A DNA stretch of 64,000 nucleotides from Poindextera sp963706385 (lineage in GTDB: Bacteria; Pseudomonadota; Alphaproteobacteria; Caulobacterales; Caulobacteraceae): positions 2,790,001-2,854,000 of the forward strand of contig OY970153.1 of assembly GCA_963706385.1 (NCBI GenBank). The letters run 5' to 3'. The notes under the pieces were generated by a model that did not search any database, was not told the DNA's origin, and saw only the letters and a program-made list of their open reading frames with translations. Shown one piece after another: positions 1 to 8,977 of the stretch (position 1 is the stretch's first letter; every line of letters starts with the position of its first letter). Made by a program: the position numbers and the translations under genes.

Positions 1-918
1 GTCGACCGGGAAGTTGCTCTCGAACATGCAGCGGTCCGGACCGAACGCCTCGATGCAGGTCTCGATATAGGGCTTCCATTCCGCCGCGAGCTGCTCCGAG
101 CTGGCCGGCGGCTTTTGCATGAACGACTTGAAGCCGGGGAACACCATCGCCAGGCCCCCGAGCTTGACGAACACGTTCGGCGACTTGGCCAGCGCGCGGA
201 TGTTGTCGCGCCAGACCCCGAACCGCGCCTCGCGCGTGCCCGCATAGCCGGCGATGCCGACCGGCGTGCCGACGTGGTCGAGCACCATCGGCGTCTCGGG
301 GAAGGCGCGGGCCAGGTCGATCACGTCCGGCAACTGCGGCTCCAGCACCCAGGCGTCGAACGACAGGCCGAGCGGCGCCAGCCTCGCGTAGCCTTCGCGG
401 AACCGCGCCGAGCGGTAGAGGCCGGGGGGCGTGCGGGCCAGGGGGCCGAGCACGTCCGGGTCCGGATCGTGCGCCGCGATGTTGCGGATGCCGCGAAAGC
501 GGCCGCCGCCGGCGGCGATGTGCGCCTCCAGCACCTCGGCCGCGCCCGAGCCCACAGCCTCCAGGTTGACGTTGCTGACGATGCCGGCGCAGGCCCGGAA
601 ATCGCCATAGAGGCCGCTGGCGCTCCTCGCCGCGACGCCGTTGACGAACTCGGTCTCGCCGACCGACTTGAACGCCTCGGGCCCGTCGGCGCGGTACATC
701 GCCCCGCAGTCGACGAACACGGTGGCGCGCACGTTGTGGCCGCTGGAGGCGTCGGCCAGCAGCTCCTCGAACATGTAGCGCGAGGCCAGGCGGGCGACGT
801 GCTCGAAGCCGTGCTTCACCGGCCCGGTCGGATCGTCGGAAAAGGCCCGGCGGTCCCACAGGTGATGGTGCGGATCGACGATCGGCAGGTCGGGTTCGAG
901 GATGGCTTCGCTGGTCAT
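1..918 (-). CDS. amidohydrolase (amidohydrolase-2 / COG3618 family), 3' end outside window
   Basis: Reading the minus strand from the ATG at 918 gives 306 uninterrupted codons that run off the left edge. The protein starts MTSEAILEPDLPIVDPHHHLWD. The HHHLWD metal motif near residue 17 and the later VLDHVGTPVG segment are typical of TIM-barrel metal-dependent hydrolases of the amidohydrolase-2 type, which act on lactones, aromatic-acid decarboxylation substrates or related esters. The end visible here (ESNFPVD) is the conserved late segment of that family, so only a short C-terminal piece is missing. It lies just downstream of two P450 genes on the same strand (39-bp gap), so it may belong to a catabolic transcript with them. 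The exact substrate cannot be told. Confidence 0.85.
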   Translation of the reverse strand, partial: MTSEAILEPDLPIVDPHHHLWDRRAFSDDPTGPVKHGFEHVARLASRYMFEELLADASSGHNVRATVFVDCGAMYRADGPEAFKSVGETEFVNGVAARSASGLYGDFRACAGIVSNVNLEAVGSGAAEVLEAHIAAGGGRFRGIRNIAAHDPDPDVLGPLARTPPGLYRSARFREGYARLAPLGLSFDAWVLEPQLPDVIDLARAFPETPMVLDHVGTPVGIAGYAGTREARFGVWRDNIRALAKSPNVFVKLGGLAMVFPGFKSFMQKPPASSEQLAAEWKPYIETCIEAFGPDRCMFESNFPVD

Positions 919-956
919 GGCGCTCGCTCCTTCCGCCGCCCGCGCGGGGCGTTGGT

Positions 957-2156
957 CTAAGACAGCCTCGGTCCGGGCTTGAAGCGGACCGGCATGCTCT
1001 TCGGTCCGGAGATGAAGGTCGAGGCCAGCCATTCCGGGGGCCTGGAAATCTCCAGATCATCCATCCGCGTCAGCACCTCGACCAGGATGGCGTCGATCTC
1101 GATCCGCGCCAGGTGCTGGCCCAGGCAGACGTGCGGGCCGCCGCCGAAGGCGATGTGCTCGTTGGGCGCGCGGGCCAGGTTCAGCGCGTCGGGATCGTCG
1201 AACTTCTCCGGGTCGCGGTTGGCGGCGCCGAAATACATCACCACCTTGTCGCCGGCGGCGATCTTGGTTTCGCCGATCTGGGTGTCGCGCGTGGCCGTGC
1301 GGCGCATGTAGATCACCGGGCTGGCGTAGCGCAGCAGCTCCTCGCGCGCCGTGGGCAGCCGGCCGGGCACGTCGGCCATCAGCCAGGCGCGCTGGGCCGG
1401 GTTCTGTTGCAGCGCCAGGATGCCGCTGGACAAAAGGTTGCGGGTGGTGTCGCCGCCGGCGTCGATCAGCAGCAGGAAGAACAGCAGGAACTCGTTGTCG
1501 CTCAGCCGCCGGCCCTCGACCTCGGCCTGCAGCAGGCGCGTGGCCAGATCGTCGCCCGGGCGCGCGCGCTTGTCCTTGATCACCCCGGCGGCGTACTCGA
1601 ACATCTTCATCACGGCCTTGGGGATCGCGTCCGGCGGCAGGCTCTCGGGCGCGGAGTGGATGGTCTCGGTCAGGGTGTAGAGTTCGCGCCCGTCGTCGAG
1701 CGGCAGGCCCATCAACTCGGCGATCACATAGGACGGCATCTCGCCGGCGACCTCGGCGACGAAGTCGCACTCGCCGCGCTCGATCACCTCATCGACGATC
1801 CGCCGCGCCAGGGTGTGCAGGCGCGAGCCCTTGCCCGCCGCGGCCGGGCGGGTGAACTCGCCGCGGATCAGCTTGCGGAACCCGGTGTGCTGCGGCGGGT
1901 CCATCATCAGCATCATCTTGGCGTCGTCGAACGAGGCGCCGATCTCGGCGTCGGCGATCATGATGGTCGGCTCCGACGAGAACGACTGGAAGTCGTGGTC
2001 GACCGCATAGACGTCGGCGTAGCGCATCAGCGCCCAGAAGCCGGGTCCGTCCGGCTCGGGGTTGCGATGCACCGGCGATTTCGCGCGCAGCTCGCGATAG
2101 AGCTCGACCGGATGGCCGGCGGCGAAGGTTGCGACGTCCAACAGATCCTGGCTCAA
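957..2156 (-). CDS. cytochrome P450 (class I bacterial type)
   Basis: A 399-residue haem monooxygenase, the usual length for soluble bacterial P450s. Visible motifs are the I-helix AGGDTTRN (oxygen activation), the K-helix ExxR within EELLRYASP, and the haem-ligand loop FGGGPHVCLGQHLAR with the cysteine ligand. The start is TTG at 2156, supported by a GGGAGG Shine-Dalgarno a few bases upstream; no better ATG is nearby. The haem loop differs from that of the CYP153-like gene just upstream (2247-3503), so this is a different P450 subfamily rather than a tandem duplicate. It is probably co-transcribed with that gene (90-bp gap). No ferredoxin or ferredoxin reductase lies beside it, so electrons must come from elsewhere. 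Substrate unknown. Confidence 0.93.
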   Translation of the reverse strand: MSQDLLDVATFAAGHPVELYRELRAKSPVHRNPEPDGPGFWALMRYADVYAVDHDFQSFSSEPTIMIADAEIGASFDDAKMMLMMDPPQHTGFRKLIRGEFTRPAAAGKGSRLHTLARRIVDEVIERGECDFVAEVAGEMPSYVIAELMGLPLDDGRELYTLTETIHSAPESLPPDAIPKAVMKMFEYAAGVIKDKRARPGDDLATRLLQAEVEGRRLSDNEFLLFFLLLIDAGGDTTRNLLSSGILALQQNPAQRAWLMADVPGRLPTAREELLRYASPVIYMRRTATRDTQIGETKIAAGDKVVMYFGAANRDPEKFDDPDALNLARAPNEHIAFGGGPHVCLGQHLARIEIDAILVEVLTRMDDLEISRPPEWLASTFISGPKSMPVRFKPGPRLS

Positions 2157-2246
2157 GCGAGGCCTCCCGTTCTTGTTGGCGCGACCTTGGCGAAGGCGCG
2201 GGGCGAGGGCAAGTCGCGCGAGCCCACCTTGAAGGCGCCGCGGGCC

Positions 2247-3503
2247 TCACGCGTGCAGGATCACCTGCAGGTTCGAATAACCGCGCACGAAGTTCGAGCG
2301 GACCCGCTCCGGCTCGCCCACCACTTCCAGCCGCTTGAAGCGCGGGAGGATTTCCTCCCACAGGATGCGCAGCTGCAGTTCGGCCAGGCGGTTGCCGACG
2401 CAGCGATGGATGCCGAAGCCGAACGACAGGTGCTGGCGCGGGCGCTCGCGGTCGATGATGAAGTCGTCCGCACGCTCGATCACATCCTCGTCGCGGTTGC
2501 CGGACAAATACCACATGACCACCTTGTCGCCCTTCTTGATGGTCTTGCCGCCCAGTTCGGCGTCGGCCAGGGCCGTGCGGCGCATGTGGGGCAGGGGGGT
2601 CTGCCAGCGGATGATCTCTGGCACCATGGATTCGATCAGCTTGGGGTTGGCGGTCAGCTTGGCGAACTCGCCCGGGTTCTGATGCAGGGCCACGACGCCG
2701 CCGGACATGGAGTTGCGGGTGGTGTCGTTGCCGCCGACGATCAACAGCAGCACGTTGGCGAGGTACTCCAGCGGCTCCATGTTCCGCGTCACCGGCGAGT
2801 GGGCCATCATGGAGATCAGGTCCGAGCCCGGCTCGGCGTTGACCCGCTCGTTCCACAGGCGCTGGAAATACTCGGCGCATTCCATCAGCTCGGACATGCG
2901 CTGCTCCCAACTGTCGACCACGCCGCCGCCGGGCTGCGCGGTGGCGACGTCCGACCAGCGGGTCAGCTTGCGGCGCTCCTCGAACGGGAAGTCGAACAGG
3001 GTCGCCAGCATCTGGGTGGTGATCTCGATCGAGACCCGGTCGACCCAGTTGAACGCCTCGCCCACCGGCAGGTTGTCCAGCACGCGGCGGACCCGCTCGC
3101 GGATGGTCCCTTCCATCAGCGCCAGATTGCCCGGGGCCACGATGGGGCTGACCACCTTGCGCTGCTCGTCGTGCTTGGGCGGGTCCATGCCGATGAAGTT
3201 AGGCAGCTGCAGGCCGCCTTCGCCGCCGTTCATGATGTTGTCGTCGATGACGATGCCGCCCAGACTGGCCTCGGACGAATAGACTTGGTGGTGCGTGTCG
3301 ACGTGCATGATGTCGTTGTATTTCGTCACCGACCAATAGGGCCCGTAGGCGCTCTCGGCGCAGTAGTGCACCGGGTCCTCATGCCGCAGGCGGCGGAAAT
3401 ATTCACCGACCGTGTCGCGGTGGAACAAATCGGGGTTGCTGACGTCGATCTTGTTGAGCGGCACCGATCCGGCCTCGCCCGCGGCGGTCGTGTGGATAGT
3501 CAT
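2247..3503 (-). CDS. cytochrome P450, CYP153-like (alkane/fatty-acid terminal hydroxylase type)
   Basis: 418 residues. The I-helix reads VGGNDTTRN, the ExxR region PEIIRWQTPLPHMRRTA, and the haem loop LSFGFGIHRCVGNRLAE. These segments, together with GDKVVMWYLSGNRDED, are the hallmark pattern of CYP153 enzymes, which hydroxylate the terminal carbon of medium-chain alkanes and related compounds using ferredoxin and ferredoxin reductase. The ATG at 3503 has a GAGGAG ribosome site. A close relative is encoded at 22733-23983. Assignment to CYP153 is from remembered family motifs; subfamily and substrate need a phylogeny. It heads a probable minus-strand unit with the next P450 and the amidohydrolase. 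Confidence 0.92.
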   Translation of the reverse strand: MTIHTTAAGEAGSVPLNKIDVSNPDLFHRDTVGEYFRRLRHEDPVHYCAESAYGPYWSVTKYNDIMHVDTHHQVYSSEASLGGIVIDDNIMNGGEGGLQLPNFIGMDPPKHDEQRKVVSPIVAPGNLALMEGTIRERVRRVLDNLPVGEAFNWVDRVSIEITTQMLATLFDFPFEERRKLTRWSDVATAQPGGGVVDSWEQRMSELMECAEYFQRLWNERVNAEPGSDLISMMAHSPVTRNMEPLEYLANVLLLIVGGNDTTRNSMSGGVVALHQNPGEFAKLTANPKLIESMVPEIIRWQTPLPHMRRTALADAELGGKTIKKGDKVVMWYLSGNRDEDVIERADDFIIDRERPRQHLSFGFGIHRCVGNRLAELQLRILWEEILPRFKRLEVVGEPERVRSNFVRGYSNLQVILHA

Positions 3504-3691
3504 GTTTCACTCCTCGTTGGTCTGATCGCCAACCGTCAGAACCGATTGATACATGAACTCGGGGAACAGCGCCTAGGTTTCGAATCCGAGCTTCGTTTTC
3601 CGCCGCAACTTTTCCATCCGCGCCGGGACCGATAGGGTTGCGCCAACAGCCAGGCCAGGCGCGCTGGCGGCGACGGACAAGGGTGGCGATC

Positions 3692-4570
3692 ATGGGACGG
3701 GCGACGCGGGTTCTCACGGAGGGCGTCTATTTCGGCGAAGGCCCGCGCTGGCGCGCGGGGCGGCTGTGGTTCAGCGACTTTTTCGCCCACGCGGTGAAGT
3801 CGGTGTCGCTGGCCGGCGACCTGCGCACCGAGTTCGAGATCGACGATCGTCCCTCGGGGCTCGGCTGGATGCCCGACGGCTCGATGCTCATCGTCTCGAT
3901 GCAGAAGCGCCAGGTGCTTCGCCGCTCCAGCGACGGCAAGATCGGCGTGCACGCCGACCTGAGCGGCATCGCCAGCTTTCACTGCAACGACATGGTGGTG
4001 GACGCCGCCGGGCGGGCCTTCGTCGGCAACTTCGGCTTCGACCTCGACGCCGAGATGGTCGCGCGCGGCGTCGACAGCGTGATCGCCGACCATCCCACCG
4101 CCAAGCTGGCCTGCGTCTCGCCGGACGGGACCGCGCGGGTGGCGGCGGGCGATCTGCACTTTCCCAACGGCTCGGTGATCACCCCCGACGGCAAGACCCT
4201 GATCGTCGGCGAAACCCTCGGCGGCGCGCTGACGGCGTTCGACCTCGGTTCAGATGGTTCGCTGTCCAACCGCCGCGTCTGGGCCACCACCTGGCCGCGC
4301 GTGCCCGACGGCATCGCCCTCGACGCCAACGGCGCCATCTGGATCGCCAATCCGATCGCGCCGGAATGCGCGCTGATCGCCGAGGGCGGGGCGGTGCTGG
4401 AGGTGATCGACACCGGCGAGCCCTGCTACGCCTGCATGCTCGGCGGCGACGACGGACGAACCCTGTTCATGCTGACCGCGCCGACCTCGATCGCGCACGA
4501 GGCCGCCGCGGCGCCGAAGGGCAAGCTGCTGATCGCCACCGTCGACGCCCCCCACGCCGGCCGGCCGTAG
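3692..4570 (+). CDS. SMP-30/gluconolactonase/LRE family protein
   Basis: About 292 residues from the ATG at 3692. That start is preferred over an in-frame start at 3638 because the family begins just before the conserved FGEGPRW segment. Six-bladed propeller signatures are visible: the metal-ligand Glu in YFGEGPRW, Asn in FHCNDMVVD followed by FVGNFG, and Asp in VPDGIALDANG with IWIANP. Members hydrolyse lactones or esters (gluconolactone, drug esters) with a divalent cation in the cytoplasm or periplasm; no signal peptide is seen here. It is divergent from the P450 unit, so it may share a control region (3504-3691). Substrate unassigned. Confidence 0.88.
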   Translation: MGRATRVLTEGVYFGEGPRWRAGRLWFSDFFAHAVKSVSLAGDLRTEFEIDDRPSGLGWMPDGSMLIVSMQKRQVLRRSSDGKIGVHADLSGIASFHCNDMVVDAAGRAFVGNFGFDLDAEMVARGVDSVIADHPTAKLACVSPDGTARVAAGDLHFPNGSVITPDGKTLIVGETLGGALTAFDLGSDGSLSNRRVWATTWPRVPDGIALDANGAIWIANPIAPECALIAEGGAVLEVIDTGEPCYACMLGGDDGRTLFMLTAPTSIAHEAAAAPKGKLLIATVDAPHAGRP

Positions 4571-4588
4571 GCTTCCCGCCGGCGCCGC

Positions 4589-4939
4589 TCATCTGGATAC
4601 GGAGCACCCGTAGCCGTCGGCGTAGGTCGCTTCGCCGGAGAATACCGCCAGGCGGGCGCTCACGCGGGCGCGGGCGGGCAGGCGGGAGCGGTCGACCGAG
4701 AGGCTGAAGCGGTCGATGTCGGGCTCGAACTCGGCGCGGCAGGAGCGATCCGAGCGGCCGGCGACGAACAGGCACGAGCAGTATTGCTTGGCGACATAGA
4801 CCGCGCCGATCCGGGGATAGGGCGTGAAGGTCCGATAGGCCCAGGCGCCGGCGGCGAGCGCGATCGCCAGCAGCGCCGCCCCCGCCCAGGTCCGGTATCG
4901 CGATCCGTCCATGATCCGCCTGTCCGTTTGCGAGCCCAT
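4589..4939 (-). CDS. hypothetical single-pass membrane/periplasmic protein
   Basis: 116 residues (or 107 from a second ATG at 4912). One N-terminal hydrophobic stretch (about residues 17-35, AGAALLAIALAAGAWAY) predicts an inner-membrane anchor with the rest in the periplasm. The remainder carries four cysteines (two in YCSC, one in RSC, one in YGC) that could form disulfides, and it ends GCSVSR. I do not recognise the family. It is convergent with the SMP-30 gene and divergent from the serine hydrolase at 5030. Codon use looks like its neighbours and the reading frame is fully open, which supports a real gene. Confidence 0.6.
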   Translation of the reverse strand: MGSQTDRRIMDGSRYRTWAGAALLAIALAAGAWAYRTFTPYPRIGAVYVAKQYCSCLFVAGRSDRSCRAEFEPDIDRFSLSVDRSRLPARARVSARLAVFSGEATYADGYGCSVSR

Positions 4940-5029
4940 GGGTTGATCCCGTTCCGCTGGTTTAGGCTATGATCGCCGGACCAAAGCCGCCGCGCCTCGC
5001 GGCGCGCCGCCGATTGAAGCGAGGTTGGC

Positions 5030-6166
5030 ATGAAGCGACGGGACTTCGCCAGGGGTTTGGGCGCCGCATCGCTCGCCGCCGTGCTGGCGCCGGGCTCCGG
5101 CCGTGGCGAGCTGTCGCCAATCGCGGCCCCGGCCCCGACGCCCGCCGACTGGCCGACCGGAACGCCGCAGGGCGATCTTGCTCTCATCGAGCGGGCCTGG
5201 GCGACGGCCAGCGGACCCGCCTCGCCGGTCGGCAAGAGCCACGCCCTGCTGATCGCGCAGGACGGCAAGCTGGTGTTCGAGCGCTACGGCCCCGATCACG
5301 GGCCGGCCGTGCGCCACGTCTCCTGGTCGATGGCCAAGTCGATCACCCACGCCCTGGCCGGGATCGCGGTGCTGGAGGGCAAGGTCGACATCGACCGGCC
5401 GCTGAGGAGCGTGGCCCACCCCGACCCGCGCCTGACGCTGCGCAGCCTCCTGACCCTGACCGACGGGCTGCGCTGGGATGAGGGCTCCTACAGCCCGGTG
5501 GATTCCGACGCGACCAAGATGCTCTACGGCCCCGGGCGGCTGAACGGGGCGGCCTATCTCGCGGCGCGGCCACAGGCCTACCCGCCCGGAACCCGCTGGA
5601 ACTATTCGACCGGCACCTTCCAGCTCGCGGCGGCCGAGTTGCAGATCAATCTGTTCCCCGAGGCTGTCGCGCCGGATATGCGCCGCGCGGCGATGGCCGG
5701 GTGGATCCGCCAGCGGCTGTTCGAGCCGGCGGGCATGACCAGCGCCCTGGCCGAGTTCGACGCGGCCGGCGGCTTCTATGGCGGCTCGCTGGTCTACGCC
5801 TCGGCCCGTGACTTCGCGCGGTTCGGCGAGCTCTATCGGCTGGACGGCGTGGTGAATGGCCGGCGGCTGCTGCCCGACGGCTGGGTAAGGTTCGCCCGCA
5901 CGCCAACGGTCGAGCCGACCTACGGCGCCGGTTTCTGGCTGGAGGCCGAACCGGGCCGCAAATCGCCCTCGCTGATGGACGGCGCGGGGCCGATGGACGC
6001 CTTTTCCTGCCAGGGCCACGAGGGCCAAGTGGTGCTGATCGCGCCGTCCAAGTCGCTGGTGGTGGTGCGTCTGGGCCTGATGCCGGACGACCCCGCCGCC
6101 TGGCGCCGCCTCGGCCAATGGCTCACCCCGGTGGTCAACGCGCTGCCGGACCTGAGCCCAGCTTAA
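5030..6166 (+). CDS. serine hydrolase, class C beta-lactamase fold, Tat-exported
   Basis: 378 residues. The N-terminus MKRRDFARGLGAASLAAVLA is a twin-arginine signal. The nucleophile motif SxxK is S100-M-A-K103 within SWSMAKS, and a Tyr motif (Y192-S-T) follows in RWNYSTGTFQ. This SWSMAKS context is shared with 6-aminohexanoate-dimer hydrolase (NylB-type) and other penicillin-binding-protein-like esterases/amidases, so a periplasmic esterase or amidase is likely rather than a true beta-lactamase. Its TAA stop overlaps the convergent aminotransferase stop: the two genes share TTAA at 6163-6166. Substrate unknown. Confidence 0.9.
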   Translation: MKRRDFARGLGAASLAAVLAPGSGRGELSPIAAPAPTPADWPTGTPQGDLALIERAWATASGPASPVGKSHALLIAQDGKLVFERYGPDHGPAVRHVSWSMAKSITHALAGIAVLEGKVDIDRPLRSVAHPDPRLTLRSLLTLTDGLRWDEGSYSPVDSDATKMLYGPGRLNGAAYLAARPQAYPPGTRWNYSTGTFQLAAAELQINLFPEAVAPDMRRAAMAGWIRQRLFEPAGMTSALAEFDAAGGFYGGSLVYASARDFARFGELYRLDGVVNGRRLLPDGWVRFARTPTVEPTYGAGFWLEAEPGRKSPSLMDGAGPMDAFSCQGHEGQVVLIAPSKSLVVVRLGLMPDDPAAWRRLGQWLTPVVNALPDLSPA

Positions 6167-7314
6167 CCCTCGGCGCTCGCCGGCTCGCCCTGGGCGGCGA
6201 ACCAGGGGGTCAGGCGGGCCAGGGCCTCCTCGACCTCGGGGGTGGAGACCGCGAAGCTGAGGCGGATGAAGCGGCGCCCGTCGACCGGATCGAAGTCGAT
6301 CCCCGGCGCGGTGGCCACGCCGGTGTCGCGCAGCAGCTGCTTGCAGAACGCCAGGCTGTCGCTCGTCAGATGGCCGATGTCGGCGTAGATGTAGAAGGCG
6401 CCGTCCGGCGGGGCGATGGCGCGCAGCCCCAACCGGGGCAGGGCCTCCAGCAGCAGCGCGCGGTTGCGGCGATAGACCGCCACATGGCCCTCCAGCTCCT
6501 CGCGCGCGTCCATCGCCGCCAGCGCCGCGTGCTGGCTGAGCGAGGGCGCGGTGAGGAACAGGTTGCCGACATAGGCGCGGGCGCGCGGGGCGTGTTCGGA
6601 CGGCGACAAGAGCCAGCCGAGCCGCCAGCCGGCCATGCTGAAATATTTCGAGAAGCTATTGATCACCAGGGCGTCCGGCTCGAATTCCAGCATCGAGCGG
6701 GCCGGCTCGACGTAGCTCAAGCCATGGTAGATCTCGTCGGAGACGATCCGGACGCCCCGCTCCCGGCAGACCTCGGCGATCGCCGACATCTCCGTAGGCG
6801 CAATGATGGTCCCGGTCGGATTGGCCGGGCTGGCGACGATCACCCCGGCCGGCGCCGGATCGAGCGCGGCCAGGTGGGCGGCGGTGAGTTGGAAGCGGCT
6901 TTCCGGGCCGCAGGCGATCTCCACCGGGCTCAGGTGCAGCGCTTTGAGCGTATTGCGGTAGGCGACGTAGCCGGGCCGGGCCAGCGCCACCGCCTCGCCC
7001 GGATCGAAGCTGGAGATCAGCGCCAGCAGCAGCGCCGGCGAGGCGCCGCAGGTGAGCACGATCCGGCCCGGCTCGATGGAAAGGCCGTAGGTCTCGGCGT
7101 AGTGGCGCGCGATACGGGCCCGCAGCGCCGGGCTCTCCCAATAGCCCATGGCCTCCGAGTCGAGCACCTTGTGGGCGGCGGCGATCGCCGCGGCGGGGGC
7201 GCCGGTCGAGGGCTGGCCGAACTCCATGTGGATGATCGAGGCGCCCCGGCCCTTCAGCTCATGGGCCAGGTGGCTGACGCCGATGGCGTGGAAGGGGTCG
7301 ATCTGCGCGCGCAT
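6163..7314 (-). CDS. pyridoxal-phosphate aminotransferase, class I/II
   Basis: 383 residues with fold-type I aminotransferase motifs: SPANPTG, the Asp of DEIYHGLSY, and the Schiff-base lysine in SFSKYFSMAGWRLGW, followed by the C-terminal FIRLSFA with the substrate-carboxylate Arg. These enzymes move an amino group between amino acids and 2-oxo acids in the cytosol. The start MRAQIDPFHAIGVSHLAHEL looks complete. It ends in a four-base convergent overlap with the serine hydrolase. Specificity (aspartate, aromatic or valine-pyruvate type) cannot be told from sequence alone. Confidence 0.92.
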   Translation of the reverse strand: MRAQIDPFHAIGVSHLAHELKGRGASIIHMEFGQPSTGAPAAAIAAAHKVLDSEAMGYWESPALRARIARHYAETYGLSIEPGRIVLTCGASPALLLALISSFDPGEAVALARPGYVAYRNTLKALHLSPVEIACGPESRFQLTAAHLAALDPAPAGVIVASPANPTGTIIAPTEMSAIAEVCRERGVRIVSDEIYHGLSYVEPARSMLEFEPDALVINSFSKYFSMAGWRLGWLLSPSEHAPRARAYVGNLFLTAPSLSQHAALAAMDAREELEGHVAVYRRNRALLLEALPRLGLRAIAPPDGAFYIYADIGHLTSDSLAFCKQLLRDTGVATAPGIDFDPVDGRRFIRLSFAVSTPEVEEALARLTPWFAAQGEPASAEG

Positions 7315-7392
7315 GGTGGGGATTTACAGGGGCCGGGCCACCGGCGCCAGCGCCTGAGCCTCCTGCCCCCATCGAGGGGGAAGGGTTCAACG

Positions 7393-8814
7393 TCACCGCC
7401 GCGCGTCCTCGATCCGATAGGGCACGATCGCCCGCTCGTTGGCGGGAACCCTGAGCGGGCGGTCGATCGGCGGGAAGGCCCGCTGGGCGCAGTCGTCGCG
7501 CTCGCAGATGCGGCAGGTCACCCCGATCGGCACGCTGGGTCCGTCCAGATTCACCCCGCGGGCGTAGACCACCTCGGGGGCGTGGCCGATCTCGCAGCCC
7601 AGGCCGATGGCGTAGCGCCGCTCCGGCGCGTCATAGGCCCCCGACGGCTTGACGATGCCCTTGGCCACGCAGAGGTAGCGCACGCCGTCCGGCATTTCGG
7701 CCAGCTGCACCAGGATGCGCCCCGGCTGGCCGAACGCCTCGTGCACGTTCCACAAGGGGCAGCCGCCGCCGAAACGGGCGAACTGCAGGCGCGTGGCGCT
7801 GTGGCGCTTGGTGATGTTGCCGGCCAGGTCGACCCGCACGAAGTAGAACGGCAGGCCGCGCAGGCTCGGCCGCTGCAGGGTGCTCAGGCGGTGGCAGACT
7901 TGCTCGAAACTGGCGTGGAACACCGACTGCAGCCGCTCGACGTCGTGGCGCAGGTCCTGGGCCGCCTGGCGCAGGCGGACATAGGGCATCAGCAGCGCGC
8001 CCGCCGCATAGTTGCCGAGCCCCACCCGGCCGACGTCGCGCGCCGCCTCGGTGCGAAAGCCCGCCGAGGCCAGTTCGGCGTCGATGATCGCGCGCAGCTC
8101 GCGCGCCACCAGCTGATAGGCGAGCTGGAAGGTGCGGGTCTCGGCGGGCTGCGCGCCGTCCAGGGTCATCACGCCGCTCGCCGGGTCGAACCGGCGCAGC
8201 ACTCCGCCCATGCCGGCGGCCACGACCGTGCGCACGCCGCATCGCTCGGCCAGATAGGCGGTCAGCGCCCCGTCCGGATTGTCGCCCTCGCCGACGCCGC
8301 AGACCCCCGCCAGCCGCTCGGCCGCGAGATCCAGGTCGTGGATGTAGTTGTTGCGGTAGTGGAAGAAGTCGCGCACCTCCTCGTAGGGCAGGATCGCGCT
8401 GGCCGCGGCGCCTTCGTCCAGCGCCACCGCCGCCTCGGTCGCCTTCAGCCGCTCGTCCATCCGCCGGTAGGCGTGGTGCAGCCGCAGATACTGGCGCGCC
8501 AGCGCCGGCGCTCCGGCGACCACCTGCTTGATCTCGCCCAGCGAAGGCGGCTCGCCGGCGGTCTCTTCCGCCGTGGCCTCGCGCAGGTCGGCGATCAGCC
8601 GGTCCTCGTCGTCGGCGTCGAAGGTGGCGGCGTCGACCTCGAACACCCGCAGCAGCGAAATCAAGACCCGCGCGGTGACCGGCCGCTGGTTGGTCTCGAT
8701 CTGCGAGAGGTAGCTGATCGACAGGCCCAGCCGGCCGGCGCAGACGTCCAGCGTCCAGCCCCGCGCCTCGCGCAGGCGGCGGACCCGCGGTCCGATGAAC
8801 AGCTTTCCGGCCAT
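7393..8814 (-). CDS. short-chain fatty acyl transcriptional regulator, ScfR/RamB family (XRE HTH)
   Basis: 473 residues. An N-terminal XRE helix-turn-helix (about residues 8-62, with LGLSISYLSQIETNQRP) is followed by a long sensor region and a C-terminal domain with conserved cysteines (CRICERDDCAQRAFPP). This matches the ScfR family, including RamB of corynebacteria and MccR/PrpR-type regulators, which control acetate, propionate and glyoxylate genes in response to acyl-CoA or carbon status. It is divergent from a MerR gene. Two 13-bp motifs that resemble a RamB site lie in the shared upstream region (8819-8831 and 8942-8954), which suggests autoregulation and control of the MerR gene. Confidence 0.88.
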   Translation of the reverse strand: MAGKLFIGPRVRRLREARGWTLDVCAGRLGLSISYLSQIETNQRPVTARVLISLLRVFEVDAATFDADDEDRLIADLREATAEETAGEPPSLGEIKQVVAGAPALARQYLRLHHAYRRMDERLKATEAAVALDEGAAASAILPYEEVRDFFHYRNNYIHDLDLAAERLAGVCGVGEGDNPDGALTAYLAERCGVRTVVAAGMGGVLRRFDPASGVMTLDGAQPAETRTFQLAYQLVARELRAIIDAELASAGFRTEAARDVGRVGLGNYAAGALLMPYVRLRQAAQDLRHDVERLQSVFHASFEQVCHRLSTLQRPSLRGLPFYFVRVDLAGNITKRHSATRLQFARFGGGCPLWNVHEAFGQPGRILVQLAEMPDGVRYLCVAKGIVKPSGAYDAPERRYAIGLGCEIGHAPEVVYARGVNLDGPSVPIGVTCRICERDDCAQRAFPPIDRPLRVPANERAIVPYRIEDARR

Positions 8815-8818
8815 TTTC

Positions 8819-8831
8819 GCAACTTTGCTAT
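8819..8831 (+). promoter_or_regulatory. possible ScfR/RamB-type operator next to the regulator start
   Basis: GCAACTTTGCTAT lies 4 bases upstream of the ScfR-family ATG (read on the plus strand). It shares the ACTTTGC core that I recall for RamB sites. Its position would suit autorepression. Inference only. Confidence 0.35.
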
Positions 8832-8840
8832 AACTGGTTA

Positions 8841-8862
8841 TTGTGAAGCTCTGGTTTCACAA
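8841..8862. promoter_or_regulatory. inverted repeat TTGTGAA-N8-TTCACAA
   Basis: Perfect 7-bp arms with an 8-bp spacer in the 163-bp gap between the divergent ScfR and MerR genes. Such a spaced palindrome is the size expected for a dimeric regulator site; either neighbour could bind it. Confidence 0.45.
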
Positions 8863-8941
8863 CAAAGCCGCTTTCCGCCTGCCGCGCAATTGCCTCTCGC
8901 AGCGTAATGCGCAAGGTGGCGGCTCCGGCGCGCGACGCGCC

Positions 8942-8954
8942 AAAGCTTTGCAAA
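8942..8954 (+). promoter_or_regulatory. RamB-like motif upstream of the MerR gene
   Basis: AAAGCTTTGCAAA, centred 30 bases upstream of the MerR-family ATG, differs at one position from the AAAACTTTGCAAA form I recall as the RamB box. Suggests that ScfR regulates the MerR gene. Not verified by search. Confidence 0.4.
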
Positions 8955-8977
8955 CCTTCCCGACAGAGGCCCATCCC

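Noticed and set aside
1113..3635. 840-residue plus-strand reading frame
   Set aside because: Antisense to two clear P450 genes; rich in Arg/Ala/His/Gln with no motif. It is a GC-driven shadow.
6118..8907. 929-residue plus-strand reading frame
   Set aside because: Antisense to the aminotransferase and ScfR genes; no conserved motif, typical high-GC artefact.
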